A DNA stretch of 64,000 nt, taken from Natrinema longum. GTDB lineage: Archaea > Halobacteriota > Halobacteria > Halobacteriales > Natrialbaceae. The stretch's first letter is position 1. Every line of letters begins with the position of its first letter. The notes below the pieces were generated by a model. That model ran no database searches. It worked only from the letters and a program-made list of their open reading frames with translations, and had not been told where the DNA came from. Both the position numbers and the translations under genes were made by a program. This document shows positions 1 through 8,562 of this stretch, one piece after another. The DNA lies in contig NZ_CP071463.1 in the NCBI RefSeq assembly GCF_017352095.1, positions 2,976,001 to 3,040,000 on the forward strand. The letters run 5' to 3'.

Positions 1-271
1 CCTCGGCCGTCGCCTTCGCCGCCCCACAGACGACGGCGTTCGTCTCGTCGTTGTCCGTACAGGCGATGACGAGCCCCGCTTGCTCGAGCCCGGCCTCACG
101 CAGGACCTCGAGGTCCGTCCCGTCGCCCCGGATCGTCAGCACGTCCAGCGAGTAGGTGAGTTCATCGACGACGTCGGCATCCTGATCGACAACGACCACG
201 TCGTGGGTCTCTTCCAGGTTTGCGGCAATCGAGCGGCCGACCTCGCCGGCACCGACGATGATTACGTACAT
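1..271 (-). CDS. TrkA-type NAD-binding protein, N-terminal part (cut by window edge)
   Basis: The frame opens with an ATG at 271 and runs off the left edge of the window, giving about 90 residues. It starts as a Rossmann fold with the glycine motif GAGEVG at residues 7-12, and an acidic residue pair (VVDQD) ends the second strand, as in RCK/TrkA-N domains that bind NAD. TrkA proteins are cytosolic regulators of Trk/Ktr potassium uptake. The C-terminal part, and any partner transporter, lie outside the window. Family assignment is firm; the role in potassium uptake is inferred from the family. Confidence 0.85.
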   Translation of the reverse strand, partial: MYVIIVGAGEVGRSIAANLEETHDVVVVDQDADVVDELTYSLDVLTIRGDGTDLEVLREAGLEQAGLVIACTDNDETNAVVCGAAKATAE

Positions 272-632
272 GACGATCCCTCCGAAAGCATAGTTAGTGA
301 GAGCCGCTTTTGGTGCGACCGTCAAATGGATTGCGGTGTCCCGAAGCGACCAGACCTGCCGGCGAGATGCGATAATCGGCCGGTAGGCGGTGCCACCGGC
401 GGCGAGTGAACCCACTGCGTTTTTAACACCTGGGCGTGTACGATGCCATAGCGAAACCCGCGGGCAAGTGCGTTCGGGCTTGCGATGTCGCGAGCTACCG
501 ACGACGGAACCGCCGTCACCGAGCGCATAGCGGGATGGCCGACGTGCTGTAAGACGCCGGGGCCGGACACGACTAGGCGTCCGCGGACCGTTTCGATGAG
601 AGTCCAGACAGCGGCTTTCAGTGCTACGAACC
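272..632. other. Intergenic gap between divergent trkA-like and RNase J genes
   Basis: No convincing gene. A T-rich box (TTTTTAA at 420-426) could be a plus-strand TATA element, which would give RNase J a leader of roughly 180 nt. A small hairpin (GCAAG 464-468 with CTTGC 479-483) lies in that leader. An open frame on the minus strand across this gap has Arg-rich, non-acidic composition and looks like a shadow. Confidence 0.4.
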
Positions 633-1979
633 ATGGAAATCGAAATCGCAACCATCGGCGGCTACGAAGAAGTCGGTCGGCAGATGACTGCCGTCCGCGC
701 CGGCGACGACGTCGTCATCTTCGATATGGGTCTGAACCTCTCGCAGGTCCTGATCCACGACAACGTCGAAACCGAACAGATGCACAGTCTCGATCTGATC
801 GACATGGGCGCTATTCCCGACGATCGGGTCATGAGCGACCTCGAGGGCGACGTCAAAGCGATCGTGCCGACCCACGGCCACCTCGACCACATCGGCGCGA
901 TTAGCAAGCTGGCCCACCGGTACGATGCCCCCGTCGTCGCGACGCCGTTTACGATCGAGCTGGTCAAACAGCAGATCGAGGGCGAACAGAAGTTCGGCGT
1001 CGAGAACGACCTCGTCAAGATGGAGGCCGGCGAGACGATGTCGATCGGTGACCGCAACGAACTCGAGTTCGTCAACGTCACCCACTCGATCATCGACGCG
1101 ATCAACCCCGTCCTCCACACGCCCGAAGGGGCGATCGTCTACGGGCTGGACAAGCGGATGGATCATACACCCGTCATCGGCGACCCGATCGATATGGAGC
1201 GCTTCCGCGAGATTGGCCGCGAGGGAGAGGGCGTCCTCTGTTACATCGAGGACTGTACCAACGCCAACAAGAAGGGGCGGACGCCCTCCGAGAGCGTCGC
1301 CCGCGAACACCTCCGGGACGTCCTCTACAGCATGGAGGACTACGACGGCGGCATCGTCGCCACCACCTTCTCGAGTCACATCGCCCGCGTGAAATCGCTG
1401 GTCGAGTTCGCGGACGACATCGGCCGCCAGCCCGTCTTGCTCGGGCGCTCGATGGAGAAGTACTCCGGCACCGCGGAACGACTGGACTTCATCGACTTCC
1501 CCGCGGATCTCGGGATGTTCGGCCACCGCAAGTCCGTCGACCGCACCTTCAAGCGCATCATGAACGAGGGGAAAGAGAAGTACCTGCCCGTCGTCACCGG
1601 TCACCAGGGCGAGCCCCGCGCGATGCTCACCCGGATGGCCCGCGGCGAGACCCCCTACGAACTCGACGACGGCGACAAGGTCGTCTTCTCGGCTCGCGTC
1701 ATTCCGGAACCGACCAACGAGGGCCAGCGCTATCAGGCCGAGAAACTACTCGGCATGCAGGGCGCACGGGTCTACGACGACATCCACGTCTCGGGGCACC
1801 TCAACCAGGAAGGCCACTACGAGATGCTCGACGCCCTCCAGCCCCAGCACGTCATCCCGGCACACCAGGACATGAGCGGCTACTCGAGCTACGTCAACCT
1901 CTGTGAGAGCGAGGGGTACAAGATGGGCCGAGACCTCCACGTCACGCGCAACGGGAACCTCATTCAGCTGGTCGACTGA
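633..1979 (+). CDS. rnj: Ribonuclease J (metallo-beta-lactamase/beta-CASP)
   Basis: Archaeal RNase J, a cytosolic 5'-3' exo/endoribonuclease in mRNA decay. It is 448 aa, typical of the archaeal family. The metal-binding HxHxDH motif is visible as THGHLDHIG near residue 78-86. A second metal histidine lies in FVNVTHSI, and beta-CASP motifs follow ([36 protein letters not shown], with HVIPAHQD near the end). The ATG at 633 is chosen because [10 protein letters not shown] matches the usual N-terminus; an in-frame GTG lies 12 nt upstream. The stop is 1 nt before the idsA ATG, so the two genes are almost certainly co-transcribed. Confidence 0.95.
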   Translation: MEIEIATIGGYEEVGRQMTAVRAGDDVVIFDMGLNLSQVLIHDNVETEQMHSLDLIDMGAIPDDRVMSDLEGDVKAIVPTHGHLDHIGAISKLAHRYDAPVVATPFTIELVKQQIEGEQKFGVENDLVKMEAGETMSIGDRNELEFVNVTHSIIDAINPVLHTPEGAIVYGLDKRMDHTPVIGDPIDMERFREIGREGEGVLCYIEDCTNANKKGRTPSESVAREHLRDVLYSMEDYDGGIVATTFSSHIARVKSLVEFADDIGRQPVLLGRSMEKYSGTAERLDFIDFPADLGMFGHRKSVDRTFKRIMNEGKEKYLPVVTGHQGEPRAMLTRMARGETPYELDDGDKVVFSARVIPEPTNEGQRYQAEKLLGMQGARVYDDIHVSGHLNQEGHYEMLDALQPQHVIPAHQDMSGYSSYVNLCESEGYKMGRDLHVTRNGNLIQLVD

Positions 1980-1980
1980 T

Positions 1981-3033
1981 ATGACGAGCCCCGAGGCACG
2001 CGAAGAGGCGGTACTCGAGGCGGTCCGACAGCGCCGCGAGCAGGTCAACGAGGCGATTCCCGACGAGCTGCCGATCAAGCGACCGGAACGGCTCTACGAG
2101 GCCTCACGATACCTGCTGGACGCGGGTGGCAAACGACTGCGGCCGACCGTTCTGTTGACGACTGCGGAGGCGCTCGCCGACACCGAGCCGCTGTCGACGG
2201 AGTACCGCTCGTTTCCCGCGCTCGACGAGAGCGGACCGATCGACATGATGGCAGCCGCCGTCAGCGTCGAGGTCATCCAGTCGTTTACGCTGATCCACGA
2301 CGACATCATGGACGACGACGATCTCCGGCGTGGGGTCCCCGCCGTCCACAAGGAGTACGACCTCGAGACGGCGATTCTGGCCGGCGACACGCTCTACTCG
2401 AAGGCCTTCGAGATCATGCTCGAGACGGGAGCGAAGCCGGATCGCATCGTCGAGGCCCTGGGCGTGCTCGCGACGACCTGTACGAAGATCTGCGAGGGCC
2501 AATCGCTTGACGTCACCTTCGAGGAACGGACCGATGTCTCGCCCGACGAGTATCTGGAGATGGTCGAACAGAAGACGGCCGTGCTGTACGCCGCCTCGGC
2601 GTGTCTCCCGGCGATCCTGCTCGGAGCCGACGACGAAACGATCGACGCACTCTACGGCTACGGTCTCGATATCGGCCGGGCCTTCCAGATTCAGGACGAC
2701 GTCCTCGATCTGACGGTGCCAAGCGAGCAACTCGGGAAACAGCGGGGGAGCGATCTCGTCGAGAACAAACAGACGCTGATCACCGTCCACGCCCGCGAGC
2801 GCGGTGTCGACGTCGACGACCTGGTCGACACCGACGACGTCGACGCGGTCACCGAAGCCGAGATCGACGACGCGGTCGCCGAACTCGAGTCGGCCGGCTC
2901 GATCTCCTACGCCAACGAGACCGCTCGTGACCTCGTCGCGCAGGGCAAGGACCGACTCGAGGTTCTGCCGGACAACGAAGCACGCGCGCTGCTCTGTGAC
3001 CTCGCGGATTACCTGATCGAACGCGGCTACTGA
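1981..3033 (+). CDS. idsA: Polyprenyl diphosphate synthase (geranylgeranyl/farnesylgeranyl type)
   Basis: A trans-isoprenyl diphosphate synthase that extends allylic diphosphates with IPP to give the C20/C25 precursors of archaeal lipids. The 350 aa protein has both Asp-rich motifs: DDIMD at residues 107-111 and DDVLD at about 239-243. It also has the GGKRLRP substrate-binding motif near residue 50. The ATG at 1981 lies 1 nt after the RNase J stop, which indicates translational coupling. In many haloarchaea RNase J and idsA sit downstream of mevalonate/isopentenyl phosphate kinase genes; here the upstream gene is trkA-like on the other strand, so the pair stands alone. A structured element (3043-3098) begins 9 nt after the stop. 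Confidence 0.95.
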   Translation: MTSPEAREEAVLEAVRQRREQVNEAIPDELPIKRPERLYEASRYLLDAGGKRLRPTVLLTTAEALADTEPLSTEYRSFPALDESGPIDMMAAAVSVEVIQSFTLIHDDIMDDDDLRRGVPAVHKEYDLETAILAGDTLYSKAFEIMLETGAKPDRIVEALGVLATTCTKICEGQSLDVTFEERTDVSPDEYLEMVEQKTAVLYAASACLPAILLGADDETIDALYGYGLDIGRAFQIQDDVLDLTVPSEQLGKQRGSDLVENKQTLITVHARERGVDVDDLVDTDDVDAVTEAEIDDAVAELESAGSISYANETARDLVAQGKDRLEVLPDNEARALLCDLADYLIERGY

Positions 3034-3042
3034 GATGGGCCG

Positions 3043-3098
3043 CTGTCCCGAGTGACCGCGACCCCACGAACGGGCCGTGGGTTCGCCGACACTGACTG
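3043..3098 (+). other. Stem-loop element copy 1 (putative structured RNA family)
   Basis: A 56-nt element with the flanks CTGTCCCGA (3043-3051) and CACTGAC (3090-3096). The inner stem pairs 3059-3068 with 3076-3085 (9 of 10 pairs) around a 7-nt loop. AGTG/CACT can pair outside it. A decamer ACCGTATGAG follows at 3106-3115, 16 nt after the start of CACTGAC, exactly as in copy 3. The same architecture recurs at 14642-14697 and 58803-58859. The function is unknown; it may belong to the 3' UTR of idsA or the upstream region of the GluRS gene. Confidence 0.6.
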
Positions 3099-3258
3099 AC
3101 AACTCACCGTATGAGTCACCTCGAGCGTCGCTTTCGAATCGGACGACGCTCGGGCCGGTGACCGGCCGTCTCTCCGGACGGCGAACACGGTGCTGGTCGA
3201 GACGCCGAATCGCGAGGAACCGCGAGGGTTTTGGGATGGGCACGACTAGTCCGTCGTA

Positions 3259-5004
3259 ATGAACGACGAGTTACGCGAGCGCGTCGAGCGCGAAGCCGAG
3301 AAGCACGCGCTGTTGAACGCCGTCAAACACGAGAGCGACGCCGCCGTCGGTGCCGTCATGGGGCCGCTGATGGGTGACAACCCCGATTTCCGCGAGCACT
3401 CCGACGCCGTCCCCGGCGTCGTCGGCGGCGTCGTGAGTCGCGTCAACGACCTCGACTACGAGGCAAAGCGGGCCCGGCTCGAGGACCTCGCACCCGAGGC
3501 ACTCGCCGAGATCGAGGCCGAAGAGGAGGAGGACGAACACGACCTCCCCGATCTGCCCAACGCCGAGGAGTACGACGAGATCCGGATGCGGTGTGCGCCG
3601 AACCCGAACGGGCCCTGGCACGTCGGCCACGCCCGGATGCCCGCCGTCATCGGTACCTATCGCGAGCGCTACGACGGCTGGTTCTGTGTCCGATTCGACG
3701 ACACCGATCCCGAGACCAAGCGGCCGGATCTCGACGCCTACGACGCGATCCTCGAGGATCTCGACTATCTCGGCTTCGAACCCGACGCGACCTACAGAGC
3801 CAGCGACCGCCTCGAGACCTACTACGATCACGCCCGCGAGCTGATCGAGATGGGCGGAGCCTACACCTGCTCGTGCTCGGGCGAGGCGTTCTCGGAGCTG
3901 AAAAACTCCGGTGAGCCCTGCCCGCATCGCCACAAGGACGAGGAAACCGTCCGCGAGGAGTTCGAGGCCATGGTCGACGGCGAGTACAGCAGCGGCGAAC
4001 TGGTCCTGCGGGTCAAGACCGACATTGAACACAAGAACCCGGCGCTGCGCGACTGGGTCGCCTTCCGGATGATCGACACGCCCCATCCCCGCGAGGAGGC
4101 GAGCGAGTACCGCTGCTGGCCGATGCTCGACTTCCAGTCGGGGGTCGACGACCACCTGCTCGAGGTCACACACATCATCCGCGGGATCGACCTGCAGGAC
4201 TCCGCGAAGCGCCAGCAGTTCGTCTACGATTACTTCGGGTGGGACTACCCTGAGGTCATCCACTGGGGACACGTCCAGCTCGACGACTACGACGTCAAGA
4301 TGAGTACGTCGACCATCGCCGAACTGATCGAGGACGGCGCGCTCGACGGCTGGGACGACCCGCGAGCGCCGACGCTCAAGAGTCTGCGCCGGCGCGGTAT
4401 CCGCGGTGAGGCCATCGTCGAGGCGATGACCGGCCTCGGCACCTCGACGACCGACGTCGACCTCGCGATGAGTTCGATCTACGCGAACAACCGGGACCTG
4501 ATCGACGAGGAGACCGACCGCCGCTTTTTCGTCCGCGACGGCAACCAGCTCCCTCTCGCCGGGGACCCGCCCGCCGAAGCGAACCCGCCGCTGCATCCCA
4601 ACCACGAGGAGCGTGGGGCCCGCGAGATCCCCGTCGGCGATTCGGTCATGCTCGAGGTCGGAGATATTCCCGACGATGGAGACGAGGAAGACGATCAGCG
4701 AATCTGGCTGAAGGGGCTGGGCTGTTTCCGGTTCGACGACGGCGTCCTGCGATACACGGGCGACGACATCGACGTGGTCCGCGAGGGTGGCGTCGACGTG
4801 ATCCACTGGGTGCCCGCAGACGGGAGCGTCCCGGTCCGTCTGCGAACGATGGACGGCGACGTGATCGGCCACGCGGAACCGGGGGTCGGCGACCTCGAGC
4901 CCGACGAGCTGGTCCAGTTCGAGCGGGTCGGGTTCGCGAGAATCGACCGGCAGGAAACCGACGAGGAAGACGGAGAGACGGTCGCATACTACGCGCATCC
5001 ATAA
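3259..5004 (+). CDS. gltX: Glutamyl-tRNA synthetase, archaeal type
   Basis: A class Ib aminoacyl-tRNA synthetase that charges tRNA-Glu, and in archaea usually also tRNA-Gln for later transamidation (family knowledge). The 581 aa protein has an acidic helical N-terminal extension of about 100 residues. The ATP-binding HIGH motif appears as HVGH at 121-124, and the KMSKS loop as VKMSTS near residue 349. A beta-barrel anticodon-binding C-terminal domain follows, as expected for the archaeal/eukaryotic GlnRS-like subgroup. The ATG at 3259 is the first in-frame start after a 225-nt gap that contains the stem-loop element. The gene ends 46 nt from a convergent small gene. Confidence 0.95.
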   Translation: MNDELRERVEREAEKHALLNAVKHESDAAVGAVMGPLMGDNPDFREHSDAVPGVVGGVVSRVNDLDYEAKRARLEDLAPEALAEIEAEEEEDEHDLPDLPNAEEYDEIRMRCAPNPNGPWHVGHARMPAVIGTYRERYDGWFCVRFDDTDPETKRPDLDAYDAILEDLDYLGFEPDATYRASDRLETYYDHARELIEMGGAYTCSCSGEAFSELKNSGEPCPHRHKDEETVREEFEAMVDGEYSSGELVLRVKTDIEHKNPALRDWVAFRMIDTPHPREEASEYRCWPMLDFQSGVDDHLLEVTHIIRGIDLQDSAKRQQFVYDYFGWDYPEVIHWGHVQLDDYDVKMSTSTIAELIEDGALDGWDDPRAPTLKSLRRRGIRGEAIVEAMTGLGTSTTDVDLAMSSIYANNRDLIDEETDRRFFVRDGNQLPLAGDPPAEANPPLHPNHEERGAREIPVGDSVMLEVGDIPDDGDEEDDQRIWLKGLGCFRFDDGVLRYTGDDIDVVREGGVDVIHWVPADGSVPVRLRTMDGDVIGHAEPGVGDLEPDELVQFERVGFARIDRQETDEEDGETVAYYAHP

Positions 5005-5050
5005 GTCACGTCCGCCAACGCGGCGACGCTGGCTCGCTCGCCGTGCGATC

Positions 5051-5215
5051 TCACTCGAGTAGGTCGTCACTCAGTTCCGGATCCGGATCGGCGACGACGC
5101 CGTCCTGCCGACCGAGGACGCGGGCGTGAGCGGCACAGACGAAGCGGTTGTCCGCCCAGGGAATGTGTAACTCGACCGCAGCGGGCCGATCACAGTCCGA
5201 CTCGGAACACTCCAT
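5051..5215 (-). CDS. Small zinc-finger-like protein, 54 aa
   Basis: A 54-codon frame with ATG at 5215 and TGA at 5051. The sequence shows two N-terminal cysteines (C3 and C8) and a later C-A-A-H group, a spacing that could bind one zinc ion. It has an acidic C-terminus (PDPELSDDLLE) and high GC3, both typical of real haloarchaeal genes. It lies convergent to the GluRS gene and 42 nt downstream of the DUF456 gene on the same strand, so it may share that transcript. No function can be assigned. Many small CxxC-type zinc proteins exist in haloarchaea. Confidence 0.7.
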   Translation of the reverse strand: MECSESDCDRPAAVELHIPWADNRFVCAAHARVLGRQDGVVADPDPELSDDLLE

Positions 5216-5257
5216 TCACGAATGATAACGACACCCACGGCTTCAGTGTTTCCCAGG

Positions 5258-5743
5258 TCACAGCACGAAGACGGCCACGAGGAATCCCAGCAGGATCGAC
5301 GTCGTCAGCAGGACCTGGACCGCCGTCGACGCGAGCGTCCCGATAGTCGTGTAGACCGCCGAGCGCGCGCTTCCCTCGAGTTCCTCGCCGCGGACGAACT
5401 CGAGGACGAAGACGGTCCCGAAGAGGCCGACGAGCAGTCCCAGCGGCCCGGTGACGACCATCAGGAGGAGACCGACGACGGCGGCGACGGCGGTAGTCAG
5501 CCACGACGCCCCGCCGGCCCGTGCGGCGATCGAGCCGCCGAAGAACTCGACGAGCGCGGTGATGACGGCGATGAGGGCAAGGACGGTGAAGGTGAGCGCG
5601 CTCAGTTCCGCGGATCCGGCTCCGACCCAGTAGACGACGAGGCCGGCCAGCGAGAGCAGGCCGCTGGGGACCATCGGGACGGCCGCGCCGACGATTGCAC
5701 CCACGAGCAACGCGATCGCGAGGACCAGCACTGCGTCGACCAT
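5258..5743 (-). CDS. DUF456-like membrane protein
   Basis: A 161 aa, almost entirely hydrophobic protein with about four to five membrane segments. Its N-terminal half (ALLVGAIVGAAVPMVPSGLL) and central glycine-rich segment (FFGGSIAARAGGASW) resemble the DUF456 family of small integral membrane proteins, whose function is unknown. The ATG at 5743 follows a 63-nt spacer downstream of the SLC13-like transporter gene on the same strand, so co-transcription is possible. No catalytic or binding residues are obvious. Confidence 0.75.
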   Translation of the reverse strand: MVDAVLVLAIALLVGAIVGAAVPMVPSGLLSLAGLVVYWVGAGSAELSALTFTVLALIAVITALVEFFGGSIAARAGGASWLTTAVAAVVGLLLMVVTGPLGLLVGLFGTVFVLEFVRGEELEGSARSAVYTTIGTLASTAVQVLLTTSILLGFLVAVFVL

Positions 5744-5806
5744 ATTTCCTCGAGGGCCGCGAGCGACAAAGCCGTACCGCCGGCGCTCTCGAGCCGATCC
5801 ACGGAC

Positions 5807-7606
5807 TTAGAGTCCCCAGAAGGCGACGATTCCGGCGGTGGTGACGATCGCGAGTAGCAGTTGGAGCGGGCCGCCCACACGGATGAAGTCCCGGAACTGG
5901 TACTTTCCCGGCCCGTAGACGAAGAGGTTGGTCTGGTAGCCGACGGGCGTCATAAAGGCCGTGCTGGCGGCGAAGGTCACCGCGAGGACGAACGCGAAGG
6001 CGTTCGCGTCCAGCCTCGAGGCCACGTCGACTGCCACCGGAACGAGTAACACGACGCTGGCCTGGTTGCTGACGACGTTGGTCATCAGGGCCGTCAACAG
6101 GTAGAATACGCCGAGGACGGCGACGGCGGGTAGGAAATCCGCGCTCGAGACGACGAGCGCGCCGAGGGCGTCCGCGCCGCCGGTCTCGGCCATCGCGTTT
6201 CCAAGCGGGATGACGCCCGCGAGCAGAAAGATGATGTCCCACTGGACGGCCTCGTAGGCTTCGGCGGGTTTGAGGACGCCCGCGGCCAGCATGACGACGA
6301 CGCCGGCCAGCGCCGAGACCATGATCGGTACCAGCCCGAGCGCGGCCAGTCCCACGACGGCGAGGACCACGCCGACAGCGAGCGGGAGTTTCGATCCCCG
6401 GAACTGCTGGAGCGCGAGGTCGCCGGCGACGATGACGTTCGGATTGTCGGCCAGCCGGTCGACCGTTTCGGCCTCGGACTCGACGAGGAGCGCGTCGCCC
6501 GGTCGGAACGTGAACTCGGTCAACCGTTCGTGCGTGATCTTGCCGCCGCGTCGAACGGCGAGCACTCGCGCCTGATAGGTATCCGAAAAGCCCGCCGAGT
6601 CGATCGTCTCGCCGATCAGGTCCGAGCCCGCCGTGAGGACGATCTCGACGAGCGTCTGGTCCGGAGCGAGCGTCTCGAGGTCCGTTTCGGCCGTCACGCC
6701 TGGAACGAGATCGATCCCGTCGACGTCGAGTAGCGTCTGGAGCGCGTCGTCCGTCAGCCGAACCGTGTAGACGTCGTCGGGCTCGACGGTGGTCGATGGC
6801 GATGGGTTGAACGTATACCGATCGCCCCGAACGAGCTGGGTGACGTCGGCTTCGAAATTGACCTCCTCGAGGGCGTCCCGAAGCGTGATGCCGACCACCG
6901 GTGAGTGCTTTCGGACGACGAGTTCCGTGAGGTACTCCTCTTTCGTCGCCGTCTCTCGCTCGCTTCGTGCCGTCACGTGTGCCGGGGTGAGCCAGTAGCC
7001 GACGGTAAGCAGGTACGCCGAGCCGACGGCGAACACGACGACGCCGAGGTGGGTAAACTCGAACATCGAGAAGGGGCGGCCGAGGTACTCCGCGGAGAGG
7101 CTGCTCGCGACGAGGTTCGTCGACGTGCCGATGAGGGTGAGCATCCCGCCGAACATCGAGGCGTACGACAGGGGCAAGAGGAGCTTCGAGGGAGAGGTGC
7201 CGTTCTCGTGAGCGAGGTCGTTTACCATCGGCATCAACACGGCGACTGCCGCCGTGTTGTTGATCAGTCCCGACAGCGGCCCGACGATGCCGATCGTCGC
7301 GCCGAGTTGCTTGTGTTCGTCCGTCCCGGTGTACGACGCGACGGTCTGCTGGAGACGCTGAATGACCCCGGTTCGGCGAACGCCCTCGCTCAGGATCATC
7401 ATCGCGAGGATCGTGATCGTCGCGGGGTTCGAGAACCCGGCGACGCCGTCCCTCGGCGAGACGCCGGTCCACGGGCCGAGCAACATCAGGCTCACCATAA
7501 TCCCGAGTGCCGTGACATCGATCGGGACCGGCTCGGTAACGAACAACACGAGTGCGGCGGCGATGATCAGAAAGACCAGCAACGCACCAGTCGTCAACGG
7601 TGCCAT
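5807..7606 (-). CDS. SLC13/DASS-family transporter with two central RCK_C (TrkA-C) domains
   Basis: A 599 aa ion-coupled permease of the citrate/sulfate/divalent anion superfamily. The N-terminal half has about five membrane segments, including the family motif around LINNTAAVAVLMP. The middle (about 200-370) holds two soluble TrkA-C-type domains. The C-terminal half repeats the membrane domain with TALMTNVVSNQASVVLLVP and FMTPVGYQTNLFVYGPG, both signatures of the family. The ATG at 7606 (MAPLTTGALLVFL) is chosen because it begins the first membrane helix; an in-frame start 114 nt upstream would add an unlikely polar tail. The substrate cannot be read from the sequence. It is divergent from the SDR gene, with a shared 141-nt promoter region. 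Confidence 0.9.
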   Translation of the reverse strand: MAPLTTGALLVFLIIAAALVLFVTEPVPIDVTALGIMVSLMLLGPWTGVSPRDGVAGFSNPATITILAMMILSEGVRRTGVIQRLQQTVASYTGTDEHKQLGATIGIVGPLSGLINNTAAVAVLMPMVNDLAHENGTSPSKLLLPLSYASMFGGMLTLIGTSTNLVASSLSAEYLGRPFSMFEFTHLGVVVFAVGSAYLLTVGYWLTPAHVTARSERETATKEEYLTELVVRKHSPVVGITLRDALEEVNFEADVTQLVRGDRYTFNPSPSTTVEPDDVYTVRLTDDALQTLLDVDGIDLVPGVTAETDLETLAPDQTLVEIVLTAGSDLIGETIDSAGFSDTYQARVLAVRRGGKITHERLTEFTFRPGDALLVESEAETVDRLADNPNVIVAGDLALQQFRGSKLPLAVGVVLAVVGLAALGLVPIMVSALAGVVVMLAAGVLKPAEAYEAVQWDIIFLLAGVIPLGNAMAETGGADALGALVVSSADFLPAVAVLGVFYLLTALMTNVVSNQASVVLLVPVAVDVASRLDANAFAFVLAVTFAASTAFMTPVGYQTNLFVYGPGKYQFRDFIRVGGPLQLLLAIVTTAGIVAFWGL

Positions 7607-7747
7607 CCAGTTGTCCGACCTTCCAGTGTGAACGGTAAATAACGGTGTCTCCCGTCCCATACACTGATACTGACCGACGGGACGGGTCGAAGTCGAGCAC
7701 TCATACTGACCCGATACCATTACGGGCCAGTGATAGAACGTTCACGC

Positions 7748-8476
7748 ATGACTGACGGTGCGATCATCGTCGGCGCGTCCTCGGGTATCGGCGAAGCACT
7801 GGCTCGGCGACTCGCGGCGGAGGGGTACGAAATCGGTCTGGCGGCCCGTCGAACGGAGCGGCTCCAATCGATCGGAGCCGAACTGCCGACCAAATCGTAC
7901 GTCGCGACGATGGACGTTACCGACGTCGACGACGCTCGAGACGGCTTCTTCGAACTGGCCGAGGCGATGACGGCAGTCGATCTCGTCGTCATCAGCGCCG
8001 GGATCGCGACCGTCAATCGGGACCTCGAGTGGGAGCCCGAACGACGGACGATCGACGTCAACGTCCGCGGCTTCACCGCGATCGCGACGGCCGCAATGGA
8101 GTACTTCGAGGACACTCCGGAACACGCGAGCGACGGCCACCTCGTGGGGATCTCGTCCGTGGCGGCTCACATCGGTAACGGCGACGCGCCGGCCTATAGC
8201 GCCTCGAAGGCCTACGTCTCGACGTATCTCGAGGGGCTTCGCTATCGAGGGGACGATCGCGACGCCGACGTGACGATCACGACCATCGAACCGGGATTCG
8301 TCGATACCAAGCTTTCGCTGGGCGGCTTCTGGGAGTGTTCACCCGAGACGGCGGCCGAACAGATCGCTCGAGCGATCCGCAAAGAGCGGGACCACGCCTA
8401 CGTGACGCGGCGATGGCGGGCCATCGCGTGGCTCGTGAATCTCGCTCCGGAGTGGTTGCTCCGACGGCTTTTCTGA
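7748..8476 (+). CDS. Short-chain dehydrogenase/reductase (SDR)
   Basis: A 242 aa classical SDR. The cofactor motif GASSGIGEA is at about residues 10-18, the NxG region reads SAGIATVN, and the catalytic YSASK is at about 155-159 after the ISSVAAH serine segment. The C-terminal EPGFVDT motif is usual for the family. The ATG at 7748 is preferred over the in-frame start 18 nt upstream because MTDGAIIVGASSG leaves the normal short lead into the first strand. The substrate is unknown. It is convergent with tmcA. Confidence 0.9.
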   Translation: MTDGAIIVGASSGIGEALARRLAAEGYEIGLAARRTERLQSIGAELPTKSYVATMDVTDVDDARDGFFELAEAMTAVDLVVISAGIATVNRDLEWEPERRTIDVNVRGFTAIATAAMEYFEDTPEHASDGHLVGISSVAAHIGNGDAPAYSASKAYVSTYLEGLRYRGDDRDADVTITTIEPGFVDTKLSLGGFWECSPETAAEQIARAIRKERDHAYVTRRWRAIAWLVNLAPEWLLRRLF

Positions 8477-8562
8477 GTCGCCTCTCGATATGGAGCCACC
8501 GGCTCACCACGGCCCAGCGTACGCCACCGCCTGCCGTGTTCCAGTTCGGACGGCCATGGTGA

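Noticed and set aside
322-651. Minus-strand open frame across the trkA/RNase J gap
   Set aside because: Arg/Pro/Ser-rich and not acidic, no family resemblance, and it overlaps the start of RNase J; typical shadow frame in GC-rich DNA.
5190-7700. 836-codon antisense frame over the DUF456 and SLC13 genes
   Set aside because: Very Arg/Gly-rich, with no domain pattern; the opposite-frame genes explain the openness.
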